The position numbers and the translations under genes are program-made. This document shows positions 43,588 through 53,906 of a stretch of 64,000 nucleotides of DNA, piece by piece. Every line of letters begins with the position of its first letter. The stretch's first letter is position 1. The DNA is from Gentiana macrophylla. Taxonomy: Eukaryota; Streptophyta; Magnoliopsida; Gentianales; Gentianaceae. The stretch lies in assembly GCA_026214975.1 (NCBI GenBank), contig JAOBSW010000041.1, forward strand, positions 372,001 through 436,000, given 5' to 3'. Under the pieces are notes generated by a model. It was not told the origin of the DNA. It made no database searches and was given only the letters and a program-made list of their open reading frames with translations.

Positions 43588-44663
43588 TTAAGAGCAGTCA
43601 TACCTGAAAAAGCTAAGGAGGTTGATGAGCCTTCTAGGGAACTTCCTCAGTGTTTCAATCTCTGAAGGCCCTAGATTGAGACTTTGATTCTGATTGACAG
43701 CCTTTTGGACATTCTCATTGTTCTTCTGTTGATTTTCATTGCCATTTGCAATGTTAGCAGTCCTCTTGTTAGTGTTATCACTCCCTGGTTTCCCATGGAG
43801 TTTCCAACAGTTTTCTCTAGTGTGCCTGCTCTTTTTACAGAAAGAACGGAACAGAGAATCTTTATCCCTATTTTTGTTGTTATTCTTTTGATAAGTGTTC
43901 CCGTTCCTTTGAAAGGTAGGGTTCTTATCAGTGGTGTTTTTGGTGCCTTGAGTTATCAAAGCAGAGCTCTCAACAGAGGAGGTATCAATCATGATACTTC
44001 TCCTACTTTCTTCTGCCCTGATAAGGGAAATTGTCTCATTCAAACTAGGAAGATCTCCCTTACCAAGAATCTGTACCATGACAGCATCATATTCAATGTT
44101 AAGCCCAGCTAAAAAGGCATAGATTCTGTCCTTTTCAAATATCCTTTTTAGGATATTAGCATCCTCACTGTTATATGCATCTTTATGCATTGGTAGTGAT
44201 CCAATCTTGCCACATACCTTACATTAGACCAGAATACTCAGTGATGGATCTACTACCCTGTTTTGAACTTGAAATCTTTGTCTTGATCTCATAGATTTGA
44301 GCAGCATCATTAACCTTTGAGTAGGTCTCCTTAACATGATCCTAGATTTCCTTTGCATTGGCTAGGAACATGCATGTATCACTGATTTCTGGAATCATAG
44401 AGTTTCATAGCCAAGACATCACCATGGAGCCATGCTGCAAATCCCATGCTGCAAACTTAGGATCTTGAGCAGGTCCAGTGCCATTTAGGTGACTAAGCTT
44501 GCCCTTTCCTTTCAGATAAGTCCGAACAAACTGGGACAATTTCAAGTAATCCTTTCCATTGAGTTTGTAGGCTGTTTGGATGTTTTGAAGATCACCATTG
44601 TTGGTGGAAGATAGAATTAGGAGTTGTTGCAGTAGGAATACTTGTAGCAGTAGATTCTGTCAT
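43588..44663 (-). pseudogene. Copia D gag
   Basis: ATG at 44663 starts MTESTATSIPTATTPN; after one frameshift comes IQTAYKLNGKDYLKLSQFVR, GSMVMSWL and ETYSKVNDAAQIYEIKTKI. The main piece (44190-43588) has IFEKDRIYAFLAGLNIEYDA, LPSLNETISLIRAEESRRS and a zinc knuckle SFCKKSRHTRENC whose first Cys appears to be an Arg (FRSFC). Only a few indels separate it from an intact gag. Confidence 0.85.
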
Positions 44664-44703
44664 AATGGATCAAGAAAATCCTAGAAATTTGAATTTTTGA
44701 GCC

Positions 44704-44717
44704 TAGCTCCGATACCA
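44704..44717 (-). other. Copia D primer binding site
   Basis: Minus strand TGGTATCGGAGCTA next to the 5' LTR, initiator-Met tRNA complement with the A-to-G variant also seen in the S family. Confidence 0.9.
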
Positions 44718-45012
44718 TGTAAGAGCGGAAGCTAGATAGAAAGATAGAAATAACTTGTATTATTTCAATATAGAAAGCTTAAGTTATTACAAGAAGGTAA
44801 GGTTGTTTATATAATACAACCTTTACACGGAAAGCAGCAGGAAAACAACTAGCCGTTGGCCGTCACATCCCAACGGCTAGTTGGACAAACAGCCAATGGT
44901 TGTGACCCGATAGAAGACAAATCTCTATGGGATTAAGCTAATTACAAGATTAATAAATCTAATAAGACTTAGGAGAAAGTATTAGAGCTAATCATGACGA
45001 TCAATTCTAACA
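44718..45012 (-). repeat. Copia D 5' LTR
   Basis: Near-identical to the 3' LTR. A minus-strand TATATAA box is present. Promoter LTR of the element. Confidence 0.92.
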
Positions 45013-45323
45013 ATGAATTAAGGGCTCTTGCTATTGGCATCTGTGAGGGACTCTGGATCAAAAGGGTGTGATCTGAGCTGCAGATCCATAAACTCTCTTC
45101 TATTATGAGAAAACTAAGCACATAGAAATAGAGCGACACTTCATCGATAAAAGGATTGAAAACAAAGATATCTTTCTACATCATACCCCTTCAAAATTTC
45201 AGATTGCTGACTTCCTTACCAAGACTCTACCTCCTTAGATATTTGTTTAAGCTCGGCTCCAATATTGGTTGCATAAATATCTACACCCATGCTTATGGGC
45301 GGGGGGGGGGTGTGTGATGCTGG
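45013..45323 (+). pseudogene. RNase H end and G-rich polypurine tract of the outer element
   Basis: Continues the sequence interrupted by Copia D: ELRALAIGICEGLWIKR, HIEIERHFIDKRIENKDIF and ADFLTKTLPP in shifting frames. A GGGCGGGGGGGGGG tract at 45297-45310 fits a polypurine tract, followed by 13 bases and then the Copia A right LTR. Confidence 0.75.
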
Positions 45324-45414
45324 TGTAGAAAATAGTATTCAGCCGATTTGTAATATGTCTATATAATTGTATAAGAGGGCTAGATTTCTCTTTTTTCTCT
45401 ATCCAAATTCCATA
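45324..45414 (+). repeat. Copia A 3' LTR with internal deletion
   Basis: The first 20 bases (TGTAGAAAATAGTATTCAGC) equal the left LTR start; the rest aligns with the last 70-80 bases of that LTR (TTGTAATATGT ... CTCTAT.CAAA). About 250 bp in the middle is missing. It ends ATA and is followed by GAGTC. Confidence 0.8.
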
Positions 45415-45419
45415 GAGTC
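45415..45419. repeat. target-site duplication of Copia A, right (GAGTC)
   Basis: Matches 27350-27354, 18 kb away. Confidence 0.85.
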
Positions 45420-46059
45420 AATCCGAGACCCAAGTTTTATTGTTGAGCTTGAGCCTCTGACAGGCATATGAGAGATCTGAGAATACTGAACCCATTGAAT
45501 ATGAGACAAATCTATTACGTGGCTAATTTTGAATATCACACCCTTAGATAATGGGGTGTGAAATCAGGCGCCTCAATATGCTATGTTATTGATAATGCTA
45601 AACATGGGTTGTAGAGGTTTTTATGAGGTAGTAATATATTAACTCTCTTAATTTTATTTTATCTTTTTGCATAAGCAACTATGTTATTCTTTTTCCTTTT
45701 TCTTTCAATGGCTTTTGGTTGAGATAGCTGCTTTTGTTTTAAATAATATTTTTTCTTAGAAACGTTGTTAATAATTTGTGCTTGCAATAATTATATGGTG
45801 TTTGGCAATCTATTATGGATCTATTGCAGGCGTAGCAAGGATGACAATGTGCCCCGTCAGGCCTAGTTTATTATGCAGCAGGGGGGGGTGTGCTAGAATG
45901 TTGAAGATGGTATATGAAATATCTACTAGACATATTATGCAGGGTGTGCTAGAATGTTGAGATGGTAGAGTACATGAAATATCTACTAGACATATTATCT
46001 TGTATTTGTAGTGAACTAGTAATAGTTGCCTTGTTGTCTAAAAGGATTTACATGAATCT
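45420..46059. other. no gene recognised; contains a 56-bp-period tandem duplication
   Basis: Host or old repeat sequence. The unit TGTGCTAGAATGTTGA...CTACTAGACATATTAT occurs at 45889 and again at 45945 with small changes. A G8 run precedes the first copy. Confidence 0.5.
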
Positions 46060-46068
46060 TAAAACATT

Positions 46069-46315
46069 GGGACTATTATTTGCACCACACATATTCTACT
46101 TGTACGTCATTCTACTTGTGCACCACAGTAGAACCGACCTTGTGAAAGTCGGTTCTGGAGCCAATAATCGTCTTCCGTTAGGTACCGATTTTAGAAAAGT
46201 CGGTTATTGCTCCAGAACCTACGAGAAGCCAGATGTTGGCTCTAGAACCAATTTCACAAAGTCGGTTCTACTATGGTGCACGAGTAGAATAGATGTGGTG
46301 CAAATAAAGGCCCCC
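46069..46315. mobile_element. Mutator-type MITE with about 90-bp inverted repeats
   Basis: The left arm (GGGACTATTATTTGCACCAC..., then CATTCTACTTGTGCACCA and GTAGAACCGAC) is matched by the reverse complement of the right arm (GGCCTTTATTTGCACCAC..., TATTCTACTCGTGCACCA). The 9-bp duplication TAAAACATT flanks it (46060-46068 and 46316-46324), as for Mutator-like elements. It has no ORF. Confidence 0.88.
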
Positions 46316-46324
46316 TAAAACATT

Positions 46325-47165
46325 ATTGGAAATTATGTCAATGTAGAAGAATGATGTGAAATTGATAATTTGGATTCTAACGTTGAATGTTTTTTTAAAG
46401 CATTTTGACATCGTTGAACCCTCTTAAACATCTCCACAAGTTCATTGTACTGTTGATGAGTGAAAACAAATGGAAGAACCAATTGAAAATGCTGCTGATG
46501 AGTGCCCTCTTTTCTCTCCAGCATTCTCATGCGACAAACCTAGTTTTTCACCTGATTCATTTATTTTCTTTATTTCGTAGTTTGTTTGTTTTTCCTCTTC
46601 AAAAAAGCACCCTTCCACATTTTACAAAACTCGGTGAAAAAAATGTGCAGATTTTGAAGTGAATTACATAGAACTGGTTTAGTAAAGGATATGATTGATA
46701 TCCCCTGGTGCTGAGTTTATTCGAAGTGGGGCTAAAAAATAGTCAGATGGATGCACATCGAGAGAGATGTCAATCAATGACATGTTATGCAACTCTTGTT
46801 TGTATTCCTTTGTCAAATTTGGCATAATAACACATCATAGCTGAGCAGGATTAAGTCGAATTTGACAGAATTGACGCATGAAAACCACTGGTGAAAACTT
46901 CGTGTAGATACACCCTTGATGAAAACATCTCCTCTTCCCGGTTTGAACTAAATCCAAATCCTTATGCATCTATGACGTTTGGATCTACCTTAGTTAGTGG
47001 GTGAAGTACCCTTTGTTTTGGCCTTTAGTTTTCACTTTTCTGCTCTTCTGTTTATGGTTGTTGCTTTTAGATATTTTTTAGGAGTATCGTGTATAGATGG
47101 AAGTAACACAAAAGCAAGTACTCTTAACGCTTCGTCCCGGAAGCGGGTCCCACAATCGGAAACTA
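46325..47165. other. no gene recognised
   Basis: AT-rich sequence between two MITEs with only short, unconvincing frames. Confidence 0.4.
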
Positions 47166-47878
47166 AGGGCATCCATTATGATACCATTTAACACAATGTG
47201 AAAAGAAAGTGGTACTGCAAAACATACACTATGGCTCATGTAAAGACACTGTGCGAGTGAAAATCGTGGGAGTGGATGTGGGATTGTCCACACCGGGTTC
47301 CACACTTGAACGCAAATCTAGACACAAATATATATATTTTTTCTTGTTTTCTCTTTCTTTTCTTTCAACTTCCTCACCAAATTTGTAGACACAAATCAAT
47401 GCTTGTTCTTTTTATTTTTTTCTTCTTCTAATTTCTTTAATTAAAACGATTGCAAGAAATTTACGATCTAGATGTATGGTTTTAGTTGCTCCGCACTGGC
47501 GCCGGCTCTAATGAAGGATGGAGACGGGTTCCTATTGCGATTTTAAATCCTTTGGTTTCTTCACCTTGAAATTCGATTCTGGGATTTCCTTTGAAGAAGC
47601 AATGGAGGAAATAGACTGGAAAGAAAATAAATTGAGTTTTGTATGAATTTGGATGTAATTAAGAGAGTTTGAATGTAATCCATGGAGCATATTTCATAGT
47701 CGAAGGTAGGAGGAGGGTGGGGAAGGGGAGAAGAATAAACTTTGGATTTTATTATTCTTAATTTTTGAAATGTGTAAAAGCAGCCCACAGTGGACGTAAA
47801 GTGTGTAAAAGCAATAATGTGGGAAAAAAAAAGTGGTATGGAACACATCCACATCAGTATGACCATTGTGGATGCTCC
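47166..47878. mobile_element. MITE-like element with GGGCATCC/GGATGCTCC ends
   Basis: The left end AGGGCATCCATTATGATACC and the reversed right end GGAGCATCCACAATGGTCAT are imperfect inverted repeats of a type common in plants. AACTA flanks both sides (47161-47165 and 47879-47883), but this is not diagnostic. No transposase is visible in the 713 bp. Superfamily not assigned. Confidence 0.5.
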
Positions 47879-47916
47879 AACTACATCGTTGCTATGGCAG
47901 GCCATGCCGCTGCCGT

Positions 47917-48081
47917 CGGTGGCGGAGCCAGAATAATTTTTCAGCAGAGTCCGTAAATATTTAACATACTAAATAATTTTTTTTACGGGGTCCGAAATAT
48001 TTTCTATAGGTAAAATGTAGAGTATTTTTATTTTAACCGGGGTCTGTGAACCCCCTTTACTCCTTACTAGATCCGCCCCTG
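47917..48081. mobile_element. 165-bp hAT-type MITE
   Basis: The ends CGGTGGCGGAGC and (reversed) CAGGGGCGGATC are typical of a common plant MITE. The flanks GCTGCCGT (47909-47916) and GCTGCCGC (48082-48089) form an 8-bp duplication with one mismatch. Confidence 0.78.
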
Positions 48082-48089
48082 GCTGCCGC

Positions 48090-48540
48090 AGTGTAAGTAT
48101 ACCGTAGATGTTTCTTTGTAAACACTCCGGTAATGACAACCGTTGTGTTGTATGTACTAATCTAAAATCATTACACTATTTTTTTTTTAATTCGTTATTT
48201 TATTCATTCCAGTAATATCTTATATATTCTCTCATCAATTATTTTTTCATATAAAAAAAAATATATATATATATTAAATCATCTCTCACAACTTTATTTT
48301 GTACACTCCGCTACTTTATTGTATCATTATTTTATTCATTATAATAATTCATCTCACTAATCATTTCCTCATCTGCTCAAATTTATAAATAAAAGAAATA
48401 TCTCAACTTTCGAATCAATATTTCACTTTATTTTATTATATTTTATTCTCCTGGTTCGTTTTAAGTCAAAATAATTAATATCCAAACAGACCATTACCGT
48501 CTTTGATAATGGCCCTACATGAGAATTAAGCACCCATGAG
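48090..48540. other. AT-rich region, no gene recognised
   Basis: Low-complexity T/A sequence. GGTAATGAC at about 48130 and the reversed ACGGTAATGGTC at about 48490-48502 hint at another small terminal-repeat element, but I cannot define it. Confidence 0.35.
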
Positions 48541-48762
48541 GTGAACATTGAATTATCGGAGACGACGGACAGAAAGCTAACCGCGGCGGATAGAGGGACA
48601 ATGAAGGGACCATTGACAATCTTGGAAAAGTCTAATCAGAGTGTTCGGCAGAAAATGGAAGCGGGCCAGCTGATTTTACGACTTGCAGGTCTGTTGTCTT
48701 CCGTGGAGGCCATGTTAATGATGACGACACTTAAGCAGCGTCTTCAAATAAGGGTAATTTAG
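48541..48762 (+). other. unidentified 73-residue ORF, possible exon
   Basis: The frame has a more balanced composition than its AT-rich surroundings (SVRQKMEAGQLILRLAGLLS is a plausible helical stretch) and ends just after a possible donor (AAG followed by GGTAAT). I recognise no family and see no neighbouring exon that would confirm it. It may be a gene fragment or chance. Confidence 0.25.
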
Positions 48763-48951
48763 GATAAACGGATTTTATTTATCCTTTTTGCAACTGAAAA
48801 AGAGGGGGTAAAAATACATATATGATCATATATATCAGTGATTTTCTTCGGATCTGGGGGGGAGAGGGGGAGAGGAAACTACCTCCCCAAATGTTTGGTC
48901 CGCCATTTTGTATAGTAAATTGATGATTGAATACTACGAAATGTTAGGTCT
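48763..48951. other. no gene recognised
   Basis: Contains a G-rich stretch (GGGGGGAGAGGGGGAGAGG, about 48857-48875) and no coding signal. Confidence 0.4.
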
Positions 48952-50045
48952 AATAGGTATGGTGACCGGCTAAACAATAATATATTGTTTTTATTTAAAT
49001 AAAAGTAATATTTTCTCACTAATCTTTTATTTGCTTAATTGTACAGATATAAATAACACTGCAAGAAAATTTCTAAGAGTTCGTTATGTAATCATTAAAC
49101 TCAGTGCATAATTTGGTTTTTACATGACATTAAATAATCAAGGATTATTTATATGATAAATAATAAAAATAAATTAATTGAATAAGATTCATGTAATGTA
49201 ATATGAGTATAAAAATGGCCAGGTAATAAACTAAATAAAAAGGAGACTGGGCTTTTCATTTAATTAGATTAAATGAAAGACTGCTTTATTGAGCCCAATT
49301 TAATATGATTAAATGGGTAGATTATTTCCTAAAGTGGTATGGATTTCTTAAGGGGCTTTTAAGCCCAAGACATCAATAAACATCTTTTGGAAAAACTGCG
49401 TTTTACCTATTGCTTGAATCTTTTCTAGTTAAGGAAGCTTTCATAAGATGAAAACCTAATCATTCCAACACTTTTAGTGGAATTATGGTTTTAAGTTCTT
49501 CACTAAATACTAAGAATATTCAAAGCAAAGATTGGATCTGTTCTTGCCTATTTCATCTTGGTTCTTGGGGTGACTTTGCATTTGGATTCACCATCAAGTG
49601 TAGTGAAGATCAAAGATCTTGGATTCCACTCTCTTTGTATCTTCCTCAGCATCTACATCAATTGTTGGTATATTTACTAAACCCCATTTGTGTTAGATGT
49701 TTGTTATTTGATAAGTACAATATTTTGTTTTGATTTCAATCTATAATTAAGTTTATGCTGCATTTTTTATATGATCAATGCCCAAAACATCCCAGAAACT
49801 GCTTTCTGCAGTCCTAGATGAGTCCAGGATTCGATCCTGGACATGTCTTGGACTAGCCCTAGACAAGTCTTGGACTAGCCCTGGACAAGCTCTATACAAG
49901 TTTGTACACTTGGCTCGTTGAACCGAGAGTCTCTCTCGGTTAAGTGCACGAGTCAAATTCAGAATTCGACTCTCGGTTAAGCGCACGAGTCAAATTCATA
50001 TTTCGATTTTGGTCAGTCCTGGACTGTTCTGGGAAATCCAATATG
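48952..50045 (+). repeat. Copia-type LTR (element H), 5' LTR
   Basis: It ends CCAATATG directly before a perfect primer binding site, so it is a 5' LTR on plus. The left edge (TGTTAGGTC at 48952) is tentative. The text resembles the long-LTR Copia class of 297-2161. Near its end are two tandem copies of a 22-bp unit (GTCTTGGACTAGCCCTAGAC, 49845 and 49867) and two copies of a 28-bp unit containing CGGTTAAG.GCACGAGTCAAA (49934 and 49971). Confidence 0.55.
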
Positions 50046-50057
50046 TGGTATCAGAGC
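50046..50057 (+). other. primer binding site of element H
   Basis: TGGTATCAGAGC, initiator-Met tRNA complement. Confidence 0.88.
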
Positions 50058-50339
50058 TAAATGTTTGTTCTGCTCAAAATTTCAGCCTAGTATTTGTTAT
50101 ATAATGATAAGTGTGGGATTAAATTTGCATATTAGTGATAAAGATGTTCTCTCTTTGATTGCTTAGCTTAGATCTTTTTGAATGTAGTGGTGAATGGATC
50201 AATGTGATGGAAATTTTGGGTTTGGTGAGCTTCACCTTAGATTTGATGTATAGACTTTTGGATTTTGATGATGTAATCCTTGGTTTGTAATAATTATTTT
50301 AGATTCAATTATGGTAGATTTAGTTGATTTTATTATGTA
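50058..50339 (+). other. leader of element H, then junction to S3
   Basis: AT-rich untranslated leader with no ORF. Somewhere near 50320-50340 it passes into the extra-ORF region of a different element (S3). The exact breakpoint cannot be seen. Confidence 0.45.
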
Positions 50340-51228
50340 ATCAAGTTCAGAACATGCAAAATGTTGAAGAAGTTCAGAATCAAGCTCAACGAATGGATTG
50401 GGATCCAATGTTGGCTATTGTTGTAAGACAGCCAAGAGATGATGATCATGTTGGAACTGGACCTATTTTTGCTGAGATTGAAGCTGTCAGGGCTGATATT
50501 GTAAGTTCAAGAGATCAGCTGAGAGCACAAGAGCAAAGAATGGACAACGTGGTAAATTTTGTTGAACGTAGAGAACTGAGGCCACATTTCACAAAATGGA
50601 CACAGTTCATATCAAATTTGATGCAATGGAGCAGAATTTTGTTAAGTTAGATAGTTTTGCAAGAAGTGAAGATAGAGCATTGAGTAAGAAGGTGGACAAG
50701 CTGAGCAAAGACCTGCTGAATCATATGGCCTCAAATGGTACAAAAGTTGAAGTAATTGAGTGTCAACTGAGTTCAACTGTCACAAGTCAAGTAGGCATTT
50801 CTGCTATGATCTCCAGATTTTTTGATGAAGCCAATAAGAGGGAAGGAGAAACAGTAGAAGAAAAAGAGCTGAGAAGGGTTATGGAGAAAATGAGATATGA
50901 AGCTGAGTTGGCAGAATTAAGGAACCCGGCACCTGGAAGGGTTGCCTTGGCTGATGATTTATGGAAGCAATTCAGGAAAGAGTTTAATCTTGGAAGAAGA
51001 CCTTATTATGGGAAGACACAGTTGGAAGGCCTGAAGTTGTTTTTAGAAACCAGAGTTATAAATGACAGAATCAAAGCAAGGAGAGTTGCACTGAATGCCA
51101 GAAATAAAAATCAAGGAGAAAGACTGGAAATGCAATCACTTGAAGATTCTCTAAATGAGTTTAAAGATTCACATGTTAGACATGGATTCATTCTTGATGG
51201 CATTGAGTTGAATCATGATGATGCATAG
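50340..51228 (+). pseudogene. S3 extra ORF, C-terminal helical part
   Basis: Two overlapping frames (50324-50650 and 50596-51228), joined by a 1-nt shift near 50600, encode a charged helical protein: GPIFAEIEAVRADIVSSRDQ, EQNFVKLDSFARSEDRALSK, REGETVEEKELRRVMEKMRY and MQSLEDSLNEFKDSHVRHGF. Coiled coils are likely. It sits directly upstream of the polypurine tract and 3' LTR of an S-family element, the same place as the coiled-coil end of the S2 extra ORF, though the sequence differs strongly. There is no RT motif. Function unknown. Confidence 0.6.
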
Positions 51229-51440
51229 GTGTACTGGAATTTTTCGCATCCATGGATTAATTTCGCAAAGGTGGAAAACAAATGGATGATTTAAGTAGAA
51301 GAGAAGATAAGAGCCAGAAGATATCAGTAGAACAACTTGTTTTTATTTTCTGCAATCTAGTTTGTAATAATGTTTCAACACCTTGCTTTGTTTTTATCTT
51401 TTTGCTTTGCTGTAAGGAGGGTATTGGCATCATCACTGAA

Positions 51441-51451
51441 AAGGGGGAAAT
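51441..51451 (+). other. S3 polypurine tract
   Basis: AAGGGGGAAAT directly before the TGTTAAAAAT LTR start; the same tract occurs in S2. Confidence 0.85.
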
Positions 51452-53217
51452 TGTTAAAAATATTTTAGTATTAATGATGAGTGCCAGACTGGCTGTTATA
51501 GAGTAAGCAAAAAGATGCCTAGATTGAATATACAAGATTTAGTAGAATCTGATATTGTATAGGTTCGATCAAACAAGTACTGTGATAGTCAGCTGAGGAT
51601 CTCAGTAGACCTGTTTAGGTTTTAGAACTCAGTAGAGTGTCTAGGATCCTGCAGAACTGAAGGCTGAGGGAAAAAAGTCAGTAGAGAAGGCTGACGGTTC
51701 AAACTCAGTGGAGAAGATTGAAGATTGAAGGCTGAGGTTTTAGACTCAGTATTGAAGATTTAAGCCGAGGCTATAAGGTCAGAATTCAGGTAAGTCTGTG
51801 ATGACTTGAACTGGTGTTAGACCTTGTATTGAAAGTCTAAGTTTCCGAAAAGGACATGTTATGAAAAGGACTTAGTTATGTTTTAAATATGGCGTACTAT
51901 AACCTCCTAAAACTAAGGTTAGATGATAAGAAAGCCAGCTGAAGTGTTCAGTCAAGAAAATCAAGAACACAGCAGACCCAAAATTCAGCTGACCATATGT
52001 GCTACTCAGCAAACCTACATTCAACATATCAGCTGAGTTAGTACAAGTAATTTGATCTGTTTCAAGAAGGAATCTTATAGAATATTTAAGAAGAATTTAT
52101 GGATAAGGATCAATATAATCCGTTGAATTATTCAGTCAGTCAATGGTGAAGATTAAAAGATTGTTACCATGATTTCAGAATCAAATCAAGATGGAGCATT
52201 TTCATTGGTTGACAGACTGTCATGTTAGAAGGACATTGACACTAACACATGATTTGTAGCAGAGAATTTTAGAGGGAATATTCAGAAAAATCCAACAACG
52301 GCCATTTTCAAAATTCAAATTTGAACATTGGATTTTCACCTATAAATAGACGACTCTTGCAACCAATAAACGCACGAAGCATTAAGCATTTTATTGCAAG
52401 TTGTGCTGATGAATTCATTGCAACTTGCTGAGCTTTCACTGCAAACCCAGAAAATCTTCAAGTGTTCAAACCTTCAAAAATCATCCAGTTTATACACTTT
52501 GAAGATTAAGCTGCTGATCTTTTCACTCTGATCAAAGCTCTACAAGGTGAAACACTTTCTTGTTTCAACCTCTTTGTTTACACAAAGGAATCTGAAGACA
52601 GAGAAGCACTGCTGAAGTGTCAAGCACCGTTGTGTGTGGTGGAGTTGGTGAAGAGTAAATCCTACCCTTCAAGGACCAGTGGAATACAAGAAGAATCAAC
52701 AATCTACCTGTCATTCTTGTGTTCAGATTGTGAGGTCATAGTTATTGGCGAAGGACAATCTTCTTAGGGCATTTGTAACTGTACCTCAAAGTGCTCTAGT
52801 GAATTCCTCCAACATCACAGGAGAAGAGTGGAATAAGAGATTACACCCCTGAACTACTATAAACTTTGTGTTCTTTAGTTCTGCATTTACTTTTTGCATT
52901 TTATTTACTGCAAGTATATCACATCATCCTGCTAAATCTAACCTACTGAACACACGCACTGCATGCGGAGTGTCTGACACTTAGTCCATAAAGTTTTCAG
53001 AACAACAAGGAAAGGCATAAGTTTAATCCGTTGCATAGCCTCAGCAGATCTTATAGTTAGCAGACTATAGTTCAGCTGAGCAACTCAAACTCAGAAAAAG
53101 TTTAAGTTACAAGTTTATTCACCTCCCTCTAAACTTGTACAAAGCCTTTCATAATGGACCACCCCCACCCCCACCCCCTCCTCTGAACTCTTCCAAGCCT
53201 TGTGTTATGGACCAACA
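51452..53217 (+). repeat. S3 3' LTR (S family)
   Basis: TGTTAAAAAT ... GGACCAACA, 1766 bp, plus strand. The start shares GATGAGTGCCA.ACT.GCTGTTATAG with S4 and, more distantly, the S2 LTR. TATA box TATAAATA at 52341-52348. The last 110 bp contains a diverged tandem copy of the LTR end (CATAATGGACC, then GTTATGGACCAACA), so the end may have been duplicated. Confidence 0.85.
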
Positions 53218-53906
53218 TATATACATAATGGTAGACCTGTCCCATTCGAATGATATGAGATTTTTCGTATTTTCTTTGTGAATCATTAATTAAGTTTATA
53301 CCGATATTTGATATTGTTGAAGTTTATAAAGTTTGCGTGACTTCTCCAAATAAGGTGTAGAATGTTGAAAGGGGCTTAAAGTATATATCATTTGGTATGA
53401 TTAATTTTTGATTGGCCATCGTGTAACCGTTTTGAGGTTCAATTGGTAATTGTCTTTTGACAATATATTGATACAAATTAAGCTATTTATTCATTATTGC
53501 ATGTTTAGATTGTCCTCGTTAAATTAGGGGTATGACCCTTAATTGTTTTGGATGGACATTGATATGGTCAAAGTACATAGACTATTGTGTTAACTATTGA
53601 GTATCGTATGTTTTGTTGAACACTAAAAGAATCAATTGAACATATTTGGTTAAATCACATTAAGAATTCCTAAGTTTGTACCCACTAAATACGTATTTTG
53701 TTAAACAATGGGAGTGTTCTCAAGAATTATTTTCTTTGCAAATGATAGTGTAACCTTATGATTCGACATAAAGGTGGTTCAATTATGTTTTTATTTTTAA
53801 GTTCATTATGCATTGCCATTGAAAGTAGGAACATTCTCTTTTGGATAACGTCGTTATACTCATTCATTTTTTTTACTAAATCTCTATTGGCGATACCATT
53901 GATTTT
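53218..53906. other. no gene recognised
   Basis: AT-rich sequence of unknown origin. Its general look resembles old LTR sequence, but no partner is visible. Confidence 0.35.

Larger units (their letters stand above)
40007..45012 (-). mobile_element. Copia D, nearly complete element inserted in RNase H
   Basis: Minus-strand 5.0-kb element with LTRs of 293 bp (40007-40299) and 295 bp (44718-45012) that are nearly identical, primer site, polypurine tract and all gag-pol domains. Flanking RNase H sequence rejoins on both sides (QASVEH before, ELRALAIGICEGLWIKR after). The AACAT at 40002-40006 is only partly preserved at the right edge (about three bases lost). It looks like the youngest insertion of the nest. 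Confidence 0.92.
27355..45414 (+). mobile_element. Copia A, an 18-kb nest containing Copia B, Copia C, Copia D, hAT and Harbinger insertions
   Basis: The left LTR (27355-27695) and a shortened right LTR (45324-45414) share their first 20 bases and their last 70 or so. GAGTC occurs on both sides (27350-27354 and 45415-45419). Parts recognisable as A are the 5' LTR, primer site, gag N-terminal half, integrase segment 33640-34836 and the 3' end. Everything else between is later insertions. A is long dead. Confidence 0.85.

Noticed and set aside
43684..44112. 142-residue plus-strand ORF
   Set aside because: It is the reverse-frame shadow of the Copia D gag on the minus strand; its hydrophobic look comes from antisense of polar codons.
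45324..45414. 3' LTR of Copia C
   Set aside because: Its first 20 bases and its end match the Copia A LTR, not the Copia C LTR (TGTTAGCCC), and the GAGTC duplication matches that of A.
46333..46662. Opposing short ORFs next to the Mutator MITE
   Set aside because: No domain, no conserved start context, and low-complexity composition.
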